In this document: positions 53,588 through 61,342 of the stretch, piece after piece
Numbering within the stretch: the stretch's first letter is position 1
Layout: every line of letters starts with the position of its first letter
Assembly: GCA_045614605.1 (NCBI GenBank)
Contig: JAZLDH010000001.1
Location: 1 to 64,000, forward strand
Origin: Onthomorpha sp937906975
GTDB lineage: Bacteria; Bacteroidota; Bacteroidia; Bacteroidales; P3
DNA: 64,000 nt
Direction: 5' to 3'
Translations under genes and position numbers: made by a program
Notes under the pieces: generated by a model
What the model was told of the DNA's origin: nothing
Seen by the model: only the letters and a program-made list of their open reading frames with translations
Databases searched by the model: none

Positions 53588-54655
53588 ATGCGATACATTG
53601 GCAATAAGGAAAACATAATAAGTCAAATAGATAGCATATTAGAAACAAGAAATATTAAAGGAGAAAGATTTTTTGATTTCTTTGCAGGAACAGCAAGCGT
53701 AGCTAAATACTATAAACAGAAAGGATATACAATTCAGTCATCAGATGTGATGTATATGTCATATTGTTTACAAAAAGCATATATTGAAAACAATGAAGAA
53801 GAACCTTTTTTCAAACAAATAGTACCTCTAATAAGTAATAATAAAAAGAGTATAACACTTTTTGATACCCCATTAGATATAGTGATTAACTATCTTAATC
53901 AAATTCCAGATAATAATGGTTTTATTTATGAAAATTATACACCCACAGGAACAAGAAATTTAGAAGTTCCTCGAATGTATTTTAGCGATGAAAACGGATT
54001 AAGGATAGATGCGATAAGACAACAAATTGAACGTTGGAAGAATGAAGGATTATTGTTAGAAAACGAATATTATATACTATTATCTTGTCTTATAGAAACA
54101 GTTTCTTTATATGCAAATGTTGCAGGAGTGTATGCAGCATTTTATAAAAAGTGGGATCCAAGAGCGGTAAAACGATTAGAATTAAGAAGAATAAAACTGC
54201 TTAATAACCAAAAGAAAAATATAGTTCATAATTCTAATAGTTTAGATTTAATAGAAACAATAGATACAGATATATTATATTTAGACCCTCCTTACAATGA
54301 ACGACAATATTTGCCAAATTATCATGTTTTAGAAACAATTGCAAAGTATGATAATCCCATAATAAAAGGTGTAACAGGTATGAGAAATTATGAAAATCAA
54401 AAATCATCATTTTGTAATCCTAAAACAGCAATAATAGATATTGAATCTATAATACAAAAATCAAAATTCAAACATCTTGTTCTTAGTTATAATTCAGAGG
54501 GAATAATGTCTAAAGAAGATATTATAGCAATAATGTCAAAATATGGTAAAGTAACATTTGATCAGTTTCAATATGCAAGATTCAAAAGTAATAACAATGG
54601 ACTTGCAAAAACAAAAAAAACTGTTTACGAACAAGTATATATATTAACAAAATGA
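53588..54655 (+). CDS. D12-class DNA adenine-N6 methyltransferase (second, FokI-methylase-like)
   Basis: The protein has 355 residues. Motif X is MRYIGNKENIISQI (1-14), motif I is FFDFFAGTASVAKYYKQKG (about 28-46) and motif IV is LYLDPPYNERQY (near 233-244). The DPPYNxRQY form recalls methyltransferases of type IIS systems such as FokI. The stop overlaps the endonuclease start (ATGA), so the pair is translationally coupled. It differs clearly from the first methyltransferase, so this is not a recent duplication. Confidence 0.88.
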   Translation: MRYIGNKENIISQIDSILETRNIKGERFFDFFAGTASVAKYYKQKGYTIQSSDVMYMSYCLQKAYIENNEEEPFFKQIVPLISNNKKSITLFDTPLDIVINYLNQIPDNNGFIYENYTPTGTRNLEVPRMYFSDENGLRIDAIRQQIERWKNEGLLLENEYYILLSCLIETVSLYANVAGVYAAFYKKWDPRAVKRLELRRIKLLNNQKKNIVHNSNSLDLIETIDTDILYLDPPYNERQYLPNYHVLETIAKYDNPIIKGVTGMRNYENQKSSFCNPKTAIIDIESIIQKSKFKHLVLSYNSEGIMSKEDIIAIMSKYGKVTFDQFQYARFKSNNNGLAKTKKTVYEQVYILTK

Positions 54656-56052
54656 AAACAGAAAAGAAAAACCTATGGATTTTAACAGAAGAACGCCCTA
54701 AAACAAATGTTTTAGAGATGATTCTATCCTATTTTGCGAAAGATAATGAATGTGGATTTTTTGGAGATAATTTAAGAATCATACCATTGCTTGATGAAAA
54801 CAAAAACTTTGCTTTCATCTATAAAGTTTTAGGCTTTTCCTGTGCAAGAGTTGATAATGTATATATTAAGACAGTTTCGGGATATTCAAGTTTTACAGAT
54901 TTTTTAATATTTTTTCAAGAATCAGAGCCAAAAGATACAGATATACCTCTTTATGCTATAGAAGAAACAAAAACAGATGATAAAGAAAGTCGTAATACGG
55001 GAGTGTATCAACGATGTTCTAAATTCGTATATCTTCAAAATTACTATCCAAATATAAAAATGGTAATGCTTTATGCTTTACAAGTTGAGCAGAAAGCTAA
55101 ACCTTCAGAAACATACGTTTTTGGTACCCGATTATTACTTACATTAGGAGTTGATATATTAGGAAAAAAACTATCAGAAGATACCTTTAAACCATTTGCA
55201 AGTATTGAAGAATTAATAGAATGTAAAAATTCTATGCGTCTTCCAACGAAAGGGAATGTTCCTATTAGGATAAATAAAACTCATTCTAAAATACAAATTT
55301 CAGGAAGACTAATAAAAAATAATACATTGTCGCATGATCCTAATATAGGTGCGTTAAGCATAATTGTAGTAGTGTTACGCAAACTTGGTTGGACAAAAAC
55401 TATAGAAATAACTCAACACGGATTATCACAAAATCATGTAAAAGGAAATAATAAGTTTATACAAATAGCAAACACGCTTGATTTAAAATTGCAAGGATTA
55501 ACTCTTGTAGAGCCACAACCTTATAATAATTATTGGTATTATGATTATAAAGGAGAGAAACTTGCAACAATTTTTCTGCATATTATAGTTGAAAATTTTA
55601 CAGAAGGTTATTCTATTTTTGAAAACCATGCTGGTTGCGAAAAAAGTTACTTCAAAACATCGGAAGGAGAGTATATCCCATTGGCTAAATATGTCGATAG
55701 AGAAAAATATAAAAAAGGAGATAAAAACAAAATAGTCTTTATTCCAGATTTAGTTTTGCTTGATATAAAAGAAACAGAGGCAATAACGATAGAGGGAAAG
55801 AAATATGAGTTACGTAAAAATGGAATAAAAGAACTTGGTAATTATGACGCCTTTGATGAATTTTATCTAAAAAAATACTATTCAGAATTTAAAATAATAA
55901 GAACAGTCGTTTTATACGGAAGTAAGGAAGAAACCATACAAGAAATAGAAGTAGGTTTTCTATTAAATGAAAAAGGTAAACTTGTATTAGGAATAAAAGC
56001 TCCGAAACTTTTCCATAGAGCAATAAAGAATCTCTTGGATTATTGGAAGTAA
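54652..56052 (+). CDS. Putative type II restriction endonuclease of the R-M cassette
   Basis: The protein has 466 residues. By position it is the endonuclease partner of the two methyltransferases. A plausible PD-(D/E)XK core is aspartate 83 (SSFTDFLIFF), then E105-T-K107 in YAIEETKTDD, followed by a helix with a conserved-looking glutamine (GVYQRCSKF). The C-terminal part (about 230-466) has mixed alpha/beta sequence and may hold target recognition. I do not recognise the family. Two D12 methyltransferases suggest an asymmetric, possibly type IIS, recognition site. High A/T third positions and the flanking repeat suggest transfer. Confidence 0.65.
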   Translation: MKTEKKNLWILTEERPKTNVLEMILSYFAKDNECGFFGDNLRIIPLLDENKNFAFIYKVLGFSCARVDNVYIKTVSGYSSFTDFLIFFQESEPKDTDIPLYAIEETKTDDKESRNTGVYQRCSKFVYLQNYYPNIKMVMLYALQVEQKAKPSETYVFGTRLLLTLGVDILGKKLSEDTFKPFASIEELIECKNSMRLPTKGNVPIRINKTHSKIQISGRLIKNNTLSHDPNIGALSIIVVVLRKLGWTKTIEITQHGLSQNHVKGNNKFIQIANTLDLKLQGLTLVEPQPYNNYWYYDYKGEKLATIFLHIIVENFTEGYSIFENHAGCEKSYFKTSEGEYIPLAKYVDREKYKKGDKNKIVFIPDLVLLDIKETEAITIEGKKYELRKNGIKELGNYDAFDEFYLKKYYSEFKIIRTVVLYGSKEETIQEIEVGFLLNEKGKLVLGIKAPKLFHRAIKNLLDYWK

Positions 56053-56061
56053 ATCAATAAA

Positions 56062-56087
56062 AAAACAAAAAGGCTGAATTGTAAAAT
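56062..56087 (+). repeat. 26-bp perfect direct repeat, right end of R-M cassette
   Basis: Identical to 52584-52609; the two copies are 3478 bp apart. It is followed by the missing half of the terminator, so this copy keeps the original downstream context of the metallophosphoesterase gene. Confidence 0.92.
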
Positions 56088-56100
56088 CCAGCCTTTTTTA
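56065..56100. terminator. Terminator formed at the right repeat
   Basis: AAAAAGGCTG (from 56067) pairs with CAGCCTTTTT (56089-56098) across a 12-nt loop. It serves the R-M cassette now and presumably served the metallophosphoesterase gene before insertion. It lies between convergent genes. Confidence 0.85.
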
Positions 56101-56121
56101 ATTTGTAGTTTGATTATGAAA

Positions 56122-57339
56122 TTATAAACCTAAGAAAACTCCAAATGTGAATGGTGCTTTAAATTCAGGATAGTTGTTAGAGAATATATTTGTTAAAGAG
56201 TGTGAGGCATAGAATGAAAAATCTTTATAACCTATTCCAAACATAGCATCTGCTTTGAAGGTACTAAAATCCTTAAAAGAAGCACCGCTGTATTGTTCTG
56301 TTGTTTCTCCGTTTTCAATCCAAGAACGCTTAAATCCGGTGTGGTCGCAACGGTAGTTGATTCCGCCCATTGCTCCAAAATAAACTCTAAAATCTTCGTT
56401 GAAATTAACTTGTAGAAGTAATGGTATGGTAACATAACGAGCCACAAGTTTGTTTTCTTCTATTGAATAGTTGTCTGAAGTTGGGTTTGTAGTGAAATTA
56501 TAATTGTCAAATCCGTTACTGAAATTGAAAATATTGCTTTGATAACCAATACCTGTTATTATAGAAAAAAGATGTTCAGGAAAGAAAGTCATATCAATTA
56601 AAATATCCCAACGACTTGACCAATCTAAATGATAATTGTTTTTTGTTCTAGGTAGCGTAAATAGATTTTCAGTACTCCAATTCAAGTAACTATAACCTAT
56701 TGCTAAATCTGATGCAAATAAATCTTTCTTTTTCTTCGGTGTTTCTATGTTTACATCTATGCCTTTATGATATTTATTTAATGTTTTTTCTAAATCTTTA
56801 TTCAATTCTTCGATATTTAAGTTTATTGTATCGAATTGCTTTAATTTATCACCCTCATTTGCTATTTTGTTAAATATATTGATGACTGTTGTGAAAGTAG
56901 CAAGTTCGTCAATATCTGCTACGTTAGCATAACTTAAAGAATATCTGTTGTTATCTGTAAAAACTACGATAAACCTTTCGTCTATAATATTACCATTGCG
57001 ATTCCATAATTTCTTTTCAAGAAGAACAGAATCAGCCAAAACAAAAATTGTATCAGCATTTGTAATATCCTTGCTATTCCATATCCAATTTAATTCCTCA
57101 TCTAATTCATCTATAATAGGGGAATCAGTAGAAGTGCAAATTTTTACATTCTTTTTCCCTTTTGAACCTTCTTTTGAAACCACCGAAATAAAGTTACCTA
57201 ATTTCAATGTTTCGCCTTGATGAATTGTTTGACTAAACTCCACATTAGAGGCTTTATCTTCTTTCTCTTGTGCCTTGACTGCGTTGAACGCTGTAAAGAG
57301 GCTCACTAATGCTACTAAGGTTGTGATTTTCCTTACCAT
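56122..57339 (-). CDS. Outer-membrane beta-barrel protein (OMP_b-brl_2-like), paralogue 1
   Basis: The protein has 405 residues. A signal peptide ends near residue 23 (VKAQ). The N-terminal domain of about 170 residues holds the repeated pattern ...ISVVSKE... and DTIFVLADSVLLEKKL. An eight-strand-type barrel (about 205-405) has GYSYLNW, WSSRWDILIDMTFFPEH, GIGYQSNIFNFSNGFDNYNF and ARYVTIPLLLQV. It is clearly homologous to the two barrels upstream at 57.7-59.9 kb, all on the minus strand behind an ECF sigma/anti-sigma pair. A metallophosphoesterase fragment separates it from paralogue 2. Confidence 0.8.
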   Translation of the reverse strand: MVRKITTLVALVSLFTAFNAVKAQEKEDKASNVEFSQTIHQGETLKLGNFISVVSKEGSKGKKNVKICTSTDSPIIDELDEELNWIWNSKDITNADTIFVLADSVLLEKKLWNRNGNIIDERFIVVFTDNNRYSLSYANVADIDELATFTTVINIFNKIANEGDKLKQFDTINLNIEELNKDLEKTLNKYHKGIDVNIETPKKKKDLFASDLAIGYSYLNWSTENLFTLPRTKNNYHLDWSSRWDILIDMTFFPEHLFSIITGIGYQSNIFNFSNGFDNYNFTTNPTSDNYSIEENKLVARYVTIPLLLQVNFNEDFRVYFGAMGGINYRCDHTGFKRSWIENGETTEQYSGASFKDFSTFKADAMFGIGYKDFSFYASHSLTNIFSNNYPEFKAPFTFGVFLGL

Positions 57340-57490
57340 AACTTTATATTTTTATTCTATTAAACATTTATATTTTCTTCTCTTTTTATTGTTGTAGTTG
57401 TTGTTCTCACTTGTTTTTTGCCAAGACTTCTTGCAGTGTTTATTGTATTTCTTGTATTGGAAACAAAATCCGAATTATAAAACTCCTCAA

Positions 57491-57661
57491 TCTTTTCCTC
57501 TAACCTTGATTAACGATAAGAATTTCGTATATAACAGAGGGCTATACAAGAAAGACAACCTTCAAATCTATGTTTCGCAAGGTAGTGGCACGTTTGGAAT
57601 CCCACTAAGATTAGGAACAACACCCGAAATCAGCCTTTTAATACTACAATCCTCTTTATAA
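57491..57661 (+). pseudogene. Duplicated 3' fragment of the metallophosphoesterase gene
   Basis: From about 57491 to the stop at 57661 the sequence matches 52428-52580 of the intact gene almost base for base, encoding FPLTLINDKNFVYNRGLY onward to TTPEISLL. The last few codons differ. The N-terminal membrane and catalytic portions are missing, so it cannot be functional. An open frame extends upstream to 57398 but that part has no counterpart. The stop touches the stop of barrel paralogue 2 on the other strand. It marks a tandem duplication of a [metallophosphoesterase end]-[barrel] unit. Confidence 0.88.
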
Positions 57662-58750
57662 TCCAATCATAAAGCCGAAAGAGAATGGTTTTGCAGAGTA
57701 TTTGTAAGACTCTTTAAACATATCGACAAGTGCGTGAGTAACAAAAATAGTTGTGTTACTAATTTCCAAGCCGAACATTGCGTCTGCCTTGAATGTATTA
57801 AACTCATTGAAAGCCGAACCGCTATATTGTTCTGTTAATTCGCCATTTTGTATGAACTCACGTTTAAATCCTGTGTGAGCACAACGATAATTTATTCCGC
57901 CAATTGCACCTATATGCAGTTTAATCTTTTCATATAGTTTGAAATTCAGTAATAATGGGACAGTAACATAGCGAGCCACAAGTTTTGATTCTTCAATTGA
58001 ATAATTATTTGTTTGAGGGCTTGTAGGAAAATCGTAATTGTCAAAACCATTGTTGAAATTGAAAATATTGCTTTGATAACCTACACCTGTTGTTATTGAG
58101 ATTGTGTGTTCCGGAAAGAAGGTGCAGTTTAATAAAATATCCCATCTGCTTGACCATTTTAGTGAATACGGATCTGTTCCGTTTGGTGTGGAAAAGAAAT
58201 CTTTGTTACTCCAATTCAAATAACTATATCCTAAGGCTAAACTTGTATTAAAGATAGGTTTTTTGTTGTTTAAGTTAGGGGAGATATGACTTTTGATTTC
58301 TGAAACAATGTCATTTAAAACTTCTATTCCGTAATCTTTTACCTCTCCAGAAGAACGCTTGTAGTTATGTTCACCATCGTAAACTATAACCGTTCTTACG
58401 TCAAATATTTCATCATCTAATTCTTGCAATTTCTTTTCCAATATTATCGAATCGGCTTGAATGTAAATCGTGTCTTTTGTATATATCTTTTCTTTTACAT
58501 ACACATTATCCAATTCATTGAAAAGTAAATCTAAAATTTTGTCATTGTCTTTTTCTGCAAACATTACCTCTTTCAGATCTTTGGCTTGCTCTTTTGAAAC
58601 GATGTAAATGTAGTTTTTATACCACTGTCCGCTGCCTTGTGGTAAGGTTGCCTTATACTCAGGGTTGAAGTCTTCATCTTGTGCTTTGATTTCGCTTGCA
58701 CAAAAACCGATTGCCATAATTGCAATCAATGATAAAATACTCTTTTTCAT
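57656..58750 (-). CDS. Outer-membrane beta-barrel protein, paralogue 2
   Basis: The protein has 364 residues starting at ATG 58750 (MKKSILSLIAIM...), which opens the signal peptide (ends EIKAQ). An ATG 11 codons further upstream is possible but would put a polar stretch before the signal. The same N-terminal domain (YIVSKEQAKDL, DTIYIQADSIILEKKL) and barrel (GYSYLNW, WSSRWDILLNCTFFPEH, GVGYQSNIFNFNNGFDNYDF) as paralogue 1 are present. It is closer to paralogue 1 than paralogue 3 is. Ligand or pore function unknown. It follows paralogue 3 by 22 nt. Confidence 0.8.
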   Translation of the reverse strand: MKKSILSLIAIMAIGFCASEIKAQDEDFNPEYKATLPQGSGQWYKNYIYIVSKEQAKDLKEVMFAEKDNDKILDLLFNELDNVYVKEKIYTKDTIYIQADSIILEKKLQELDDEIFDVRTVIVYDGEHNYKRSSGEVKDYGIEVLNDIVSEIKSHISPNLNNKKPIFNTSLALGYSYLNWSNKDFFSTPNGTDPYSLKWSSRWDILLNCTFFPEHTISITTGVGYQSNIFNFNNGFDNYDFPTSPQTNNYSIEESKLVARYVTVPLLLNFKLYEKIKLHIGAIGGINYRCAHTGFKREFIQNGELTEQYSGSAFNEFNTFKADAMFGLEISNTTIFVTHALVDMFKESYKYSAKPFSFGFMIGL

Positions 58751-58772
58751 AATTATATTGTTTTTATTTGTT

Positions 58773-59888
58773 TTATAATCCATACATTACACCAAATGCG
58801 AAAGTTTTTGCAGAGAAAGGATAGGTGTTGTCAAACAAATCCACCATTGCATGATTGACGTATAAAGTTGTATTATATATTTCTATTCCAAACATAAGGT
58901 CTGCTTTGAATTGATTAAAGTTATTGAAAGCAGATCCTGAGTATTGATTTGTTGTAACGCCGTTTTCCTCAAATGAACGAACAAATCCACTATATCGATT
59001 TGAAGTTACAATACCGCCCATTACGCCAAAGTGTAGTTTAATATCATCAAATAATTTTATATCTATTAGAAGCGGAATAGTGATGCAGTTATGTATTAAA
59101 TTGTTTTGTTTAATAGTATAATTGTCAGTAAGAGGAGATGTTTCAAATTCATAACTGTCAAATCCGTTTTCAAAAAAGAAATAATCTGTTTGCAATCCTA
59201 TGCCTGTTGTAAACGAGATTCTGCTTTCGGGAAACAAAGTGCATTTTACCAATACATCGCATTGATAAGACCATTTAACCGAATATGGGTCGTTTGCGGA
59301 AAGAGGTGTGAAGAAACCTTTGTTACCCCAATTCAACACTCCCGAACCAATTGCCAAATTAAACTTTGCGATTGTGCGATTAGTGTATTTCTTTTTTACT
59401 TCTGTTTCTTCTCTCCAATCAACAGCGTTATTTATTCCCGTAACCACGTCTGTGAAGGTTGATTTTTTGAAATTCAATGTTGTAGTATTGGAAAGTTCAT
59501 GATGGTGATTCTTTTTGTAAATATTAATTATTCTTTCGTCATATATCTTCTTCTTTTTTTGCTGTATATTTTTGATAAAGTTTATAGAATCGGCTTGAAT
59601 GAAAATAGTGTCTTTCTTTGAACGATTTGTTTCACTATATAGATTGTCTAATTCTTCATGAATTTTTTTAATAACAGCACCTTGATTTTCTGTTGCATCA
59701 ATTACGTTGTGTATTTCTTTGGCTTTTTCTTCCGAAACCAAGTAAATATAGTTGTTTAACCAATAACCCTCGCCCTGATATATAGTTTTAGATTCTCTAT
59801 AATAATTATCTTCGTTTTGAGCTTTTACTTTATTTGCCGAAAACAATAAAGCAATAAGTGATACTAATGTTACAATTTTTCGTGTCAT
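58773..59888 (-). CDS. Outer-membrane beta-barrel protein, paralogue 3
   Basis: The protein has 371 residues. A signal peptide ends near residue 23 (VKAQ). An N-terminal domain with YLVSEEKAKEIHN and DTIFIQADSINFIKNIQ is followed by a barrel with GSGVLNW, WSYQCDVLVKCTLFPES and GIGLQTDYFFFENGFDSYEF. It is the most diverged of the three paralogues. It lies directly behind the anti-sigma gene (21 nt), so it is the first structural gene of the sigma-controlled set. Function unknown. Confidence 0.78.
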   Translation of the reverse strand: MTRKIVTLVSLIALLFSANKVKAQNEDNYYRESKTIYQGEGYWLNNYIYLVSEEKAKEIHNVIDATENQGAVIKKIHEELDNLYSETNRSKKDTIFIQADSINFIKNIQQKKKKIYDERIINIYKKNHHHELSNTTTLNFKKSTFTDVVTGINNAVDWREETEVKKKYTNRTIAKFNLAIGSGVLNWGNKGFFTPLSANDPYSVKWSYQCDVLVKCTLFPESRISFTTGIGLQTDYFFFENGFDSYEFETSPLTDNYTIKQNNLIHNCITIPLLIDIKLFDDIKLHFGVMGGIVTSNRYSGFVRSFEENGVTTNQYSGSAFNNFNQFKADLMFGIEIYNTTLYVNHAMVDLFDNTYPFSAKTFAFGVMYGL

Positions 59889-59909
59889 AATATTATGTCT
59901 TTTTATTAG

Positions 59910-60614
59910 TTAAACATTTTTAATTGTCTTTACTTTGAATTCTTTTTCTACTACTATCAACTTTTCTTCTCCTAAATTTTTCGCAAAATTTATTATCCCT
60001 TTCGCTTTTTGTATGAATTTAGGAGTCTCTTTTATTATTATTTCTCTCTCAACTTTATAAGTCTGTTTTATAAACTTTGTTTTCTGCTCTATTTCTGCAC
60101 TTGGAAGCTCTATTTCTTGGAATGTAAGTTGGTGAATTATAGAGTCTTGCTCATCTTCTATGACAAAGGTAAAATTTTCCTTAGCTTTTTTAATTTTTTT
60201 CTTAGGATTAGAAAATTTTTCCTTAGCTTTTTCAAATTTTTTCTTAGGATTATTTTCAGCAATCAATTCCTTGTTTGTAGCAGTAGGCGTTTGCTCGTTT
60301 TTAACCAAGGGTTTAACAAGGAAAAACAATAAAACAACCGCTGCAACTGCCGATGACCAATACACAAAACTTGGTTTAAAAACAATCTTTCTTGCTTTTT
60401 TGCCTGTTGCAAGCGAGAATAAATCGTCCTTTTCTTTGAAAACTAATCCCAAAGGCTTTTCCAAAGGCTCGCTTTCTTTGTAAGCATTAAGCATTTCAAT
60501 ATATTGAGGATTCTTTTCTAAAAACTCCTCCACGTCCTTACGCTCCTGTGGACTTAAATTGCCCTCAGCGTAATCAAAAAGCATTACTTCAATATTATCT
60601 TTCGTTGTTTTCAT
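59910..60614 (-). CDS. Probable anti-sigma factor (membrane protein)
   Basis: The protein has 234 residues. The cytoplasmic N-terminus (1-75) has an anti-sigma-like start (MLFDYAEGNLSPQERKDVEEFLEKNPQY), as in Bacteroidota anti-sigma proteins that lack a zinc motif. One membrane helix lies at about 83-103 (VYWSSAVAAVVLLFFLV). The periplasmic part contains two 14-residue Lys-rich repeats (NPKKKFEKAKEKF / SNPKKKIKKAKENF) and then a mixed region. It overlaps the sigma gene by 20 nt, the typical arrangement. It presumably holds the sigma factor inactive until an envelope signal arrives. Confidence 0.75.
   Translation of the reverse strand: MKTTKDNIEVMLFDYAEGNLSPQERKDVEEFLEKNPQYIEMLNAYKESEPLEKPLGLVFKEKDDLFSLATGKKARKIVFKPSFVYWSSAVAAVVLLFFLVKPLVKNEQTPTATNKELIAENNPKKKFEKAKEKFSNPKKKIKKAKENFTFVIEDEQDSIIHQLTFQEIELPSAEIEQKTKFIKQTYKVEREIIIKETPKFIQKAKGIINFAKNLGEEKLIVVEKEFKVKTIKNV
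60171..60254 (-). repeat. Two 42-bp repeats inside the anti-sigma gene, sharing a motif with intergenic DNA
   Basis: Two tandem 42-bp units begin at 60171 and about 60212 and encode the Lys-rich 14-residue repeats. The 20-mer CTTAGGATTAGAAAATTTTT (60201-60220) recurs exactly at 18978-18997, between genes, and related TTCTTAGGA motifs occur in several other intergenic regions. Confidence 0.75.
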
Positions 60615-61062
60615 ATATTTCTTTTAGTTTTAATTTTGCTCTAAATATATTTACCTTTACATCACTCTCACTTAATTGCATTATCTCTGCGATTTCCTTA
60701 ACCGAAAAGCCTTGCCATTCTTTCAACATAAGGCATTGTCGCATCTTGTCGTTGAGTTGATTTAGTAAATAATCTAACAATTGTTTGTTATCAGAGTTTA
60801 AGGAAGTAGAAGTTTCGTTTTGAATTTGATTTTCCCTTACCTTATCGTAGCGAATCTGTTTAAGCAAATTGTTGTGAGCCGTAGTGAAAAGCCAATACTT
60901 AACCTTGTCTTTCTCAACCTTATCCCTATTGTTCCAAAGAGCCAAAAAACTATCCTGAACTATATCCTTCGCCTTATCCCTATCCTGTAAATTTTTTACA
61001 AGATAGGCAAATACCCCATCGGAATAAAGCTCAATTATTTTCTTATACTCTTTTTCGCTCAT
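60595..61062 (-). CDS. ECF-type RNA polymerase sigma factor
   Basis: The protein has 155 residues. Region 2 is at about 8-75 with DRDKAKDIVQDSFLALWNNRDKV. Region 4 is at about 95-150 with LNDKMRQCLMLKEWQGFSVKEIAEIMQLSESDVKVNIFRAKLKLKE, including the helix-turn-helix. The anti-sigma gene overlaps its end, and three barrel genes follow. It probably directs its own operon in response to an envelope signal. Confidence 0.9.
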   Translation of the reverse strand: MSEKEYKKIIELYSDGVFAYLVKNLQDRDKAKDIVQDSFLALWNNRDKVEKDKVKYWLFTTAHNNLLKQIRYDKVRENQIQNETSTSLNSDNKQLLDYLLNQLNDKMRQCLMLKEWQGFSVKEIAEIMQLSESDVKVNIFRAKLKLKEIYENNER

Positions 61063-61110
61063 TGAAATTTAGTTTCCTTACAATATAATAATCCCTTACC
61101 ATATTATTTG

Positions 61111-61124
61111 GTTACAAAAGTAAC
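61111..61124 (-). promoter_or_regulatory. -7 element and overlapping palindrome upstream of the ECF sigma gene
   Basis: GTTAC-AAAA-GTAAC is a perfect inverted repeat at 61111-61124. On the minus strand it overlaps TACTTTTG (61122-61115), a TAnnTTTG match, about 50 nt before the sigma start. It could be an operator or part of a sigma-specific promoter. Confidence 0.45.
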
Positions 61125-61216
61125 GAAAAAAAATGTTTTATGAAATTTTTTCTTTATTTTAATTTACTGAAACTTAGACTTGTAGAATTTTTTCTTTAAA
61201 AAAATTTGCTAAAAAG

Positions 61217-61247
61217 TTTGTTGGTTTCAAGAAATCACCTATTTTTG
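61217..61247 (+). promoter_or_regulatory. Promoter of the oxidative-stress operon
   Basis: TTTG at 61217-61220, a 19-nt spacer, TATTTTTG at 61240-61247. The expected transcription start is near 61254, leaving a leader of about 90 nt before the ATG at 61343. Confidence 0.8.
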
Positions 61248-61262
61248 CAATCGAAATCAAAT

Positions 61263-61277
61263 TTGTAATGATTACAA
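61263..61277. promoter_or_regulatory. PerR/Fur-type box (7-1-7 inverted repeat)
   Basis: TTGTAATGATTACAA is a perfect 7-1-7 palindrome and differs from the classical PerR box TTATAATnATTATAA by one base per arm. It lies about 10-25 nt downstream of the expected transcription start, a repressor position, and the operon ends with a Fur/PerR-family gene. Confidence 0.75.
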
Positions 61278-61342
61278 TTTTGAAACAGTAAAATAAAGAA
61301 CAAGATTATTAAATTAAATGTTAAATATAAAATATTAAGATT

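Noticed and set aside
57398..57490. Upstream part of the open frame containing the phosphoesterase fragment, read as a new gene
   Set aside because: The first 30 or so residues have no counterpart in the intact gene and no start signals; only the 3' portion is homologous and it is a truncated copy.
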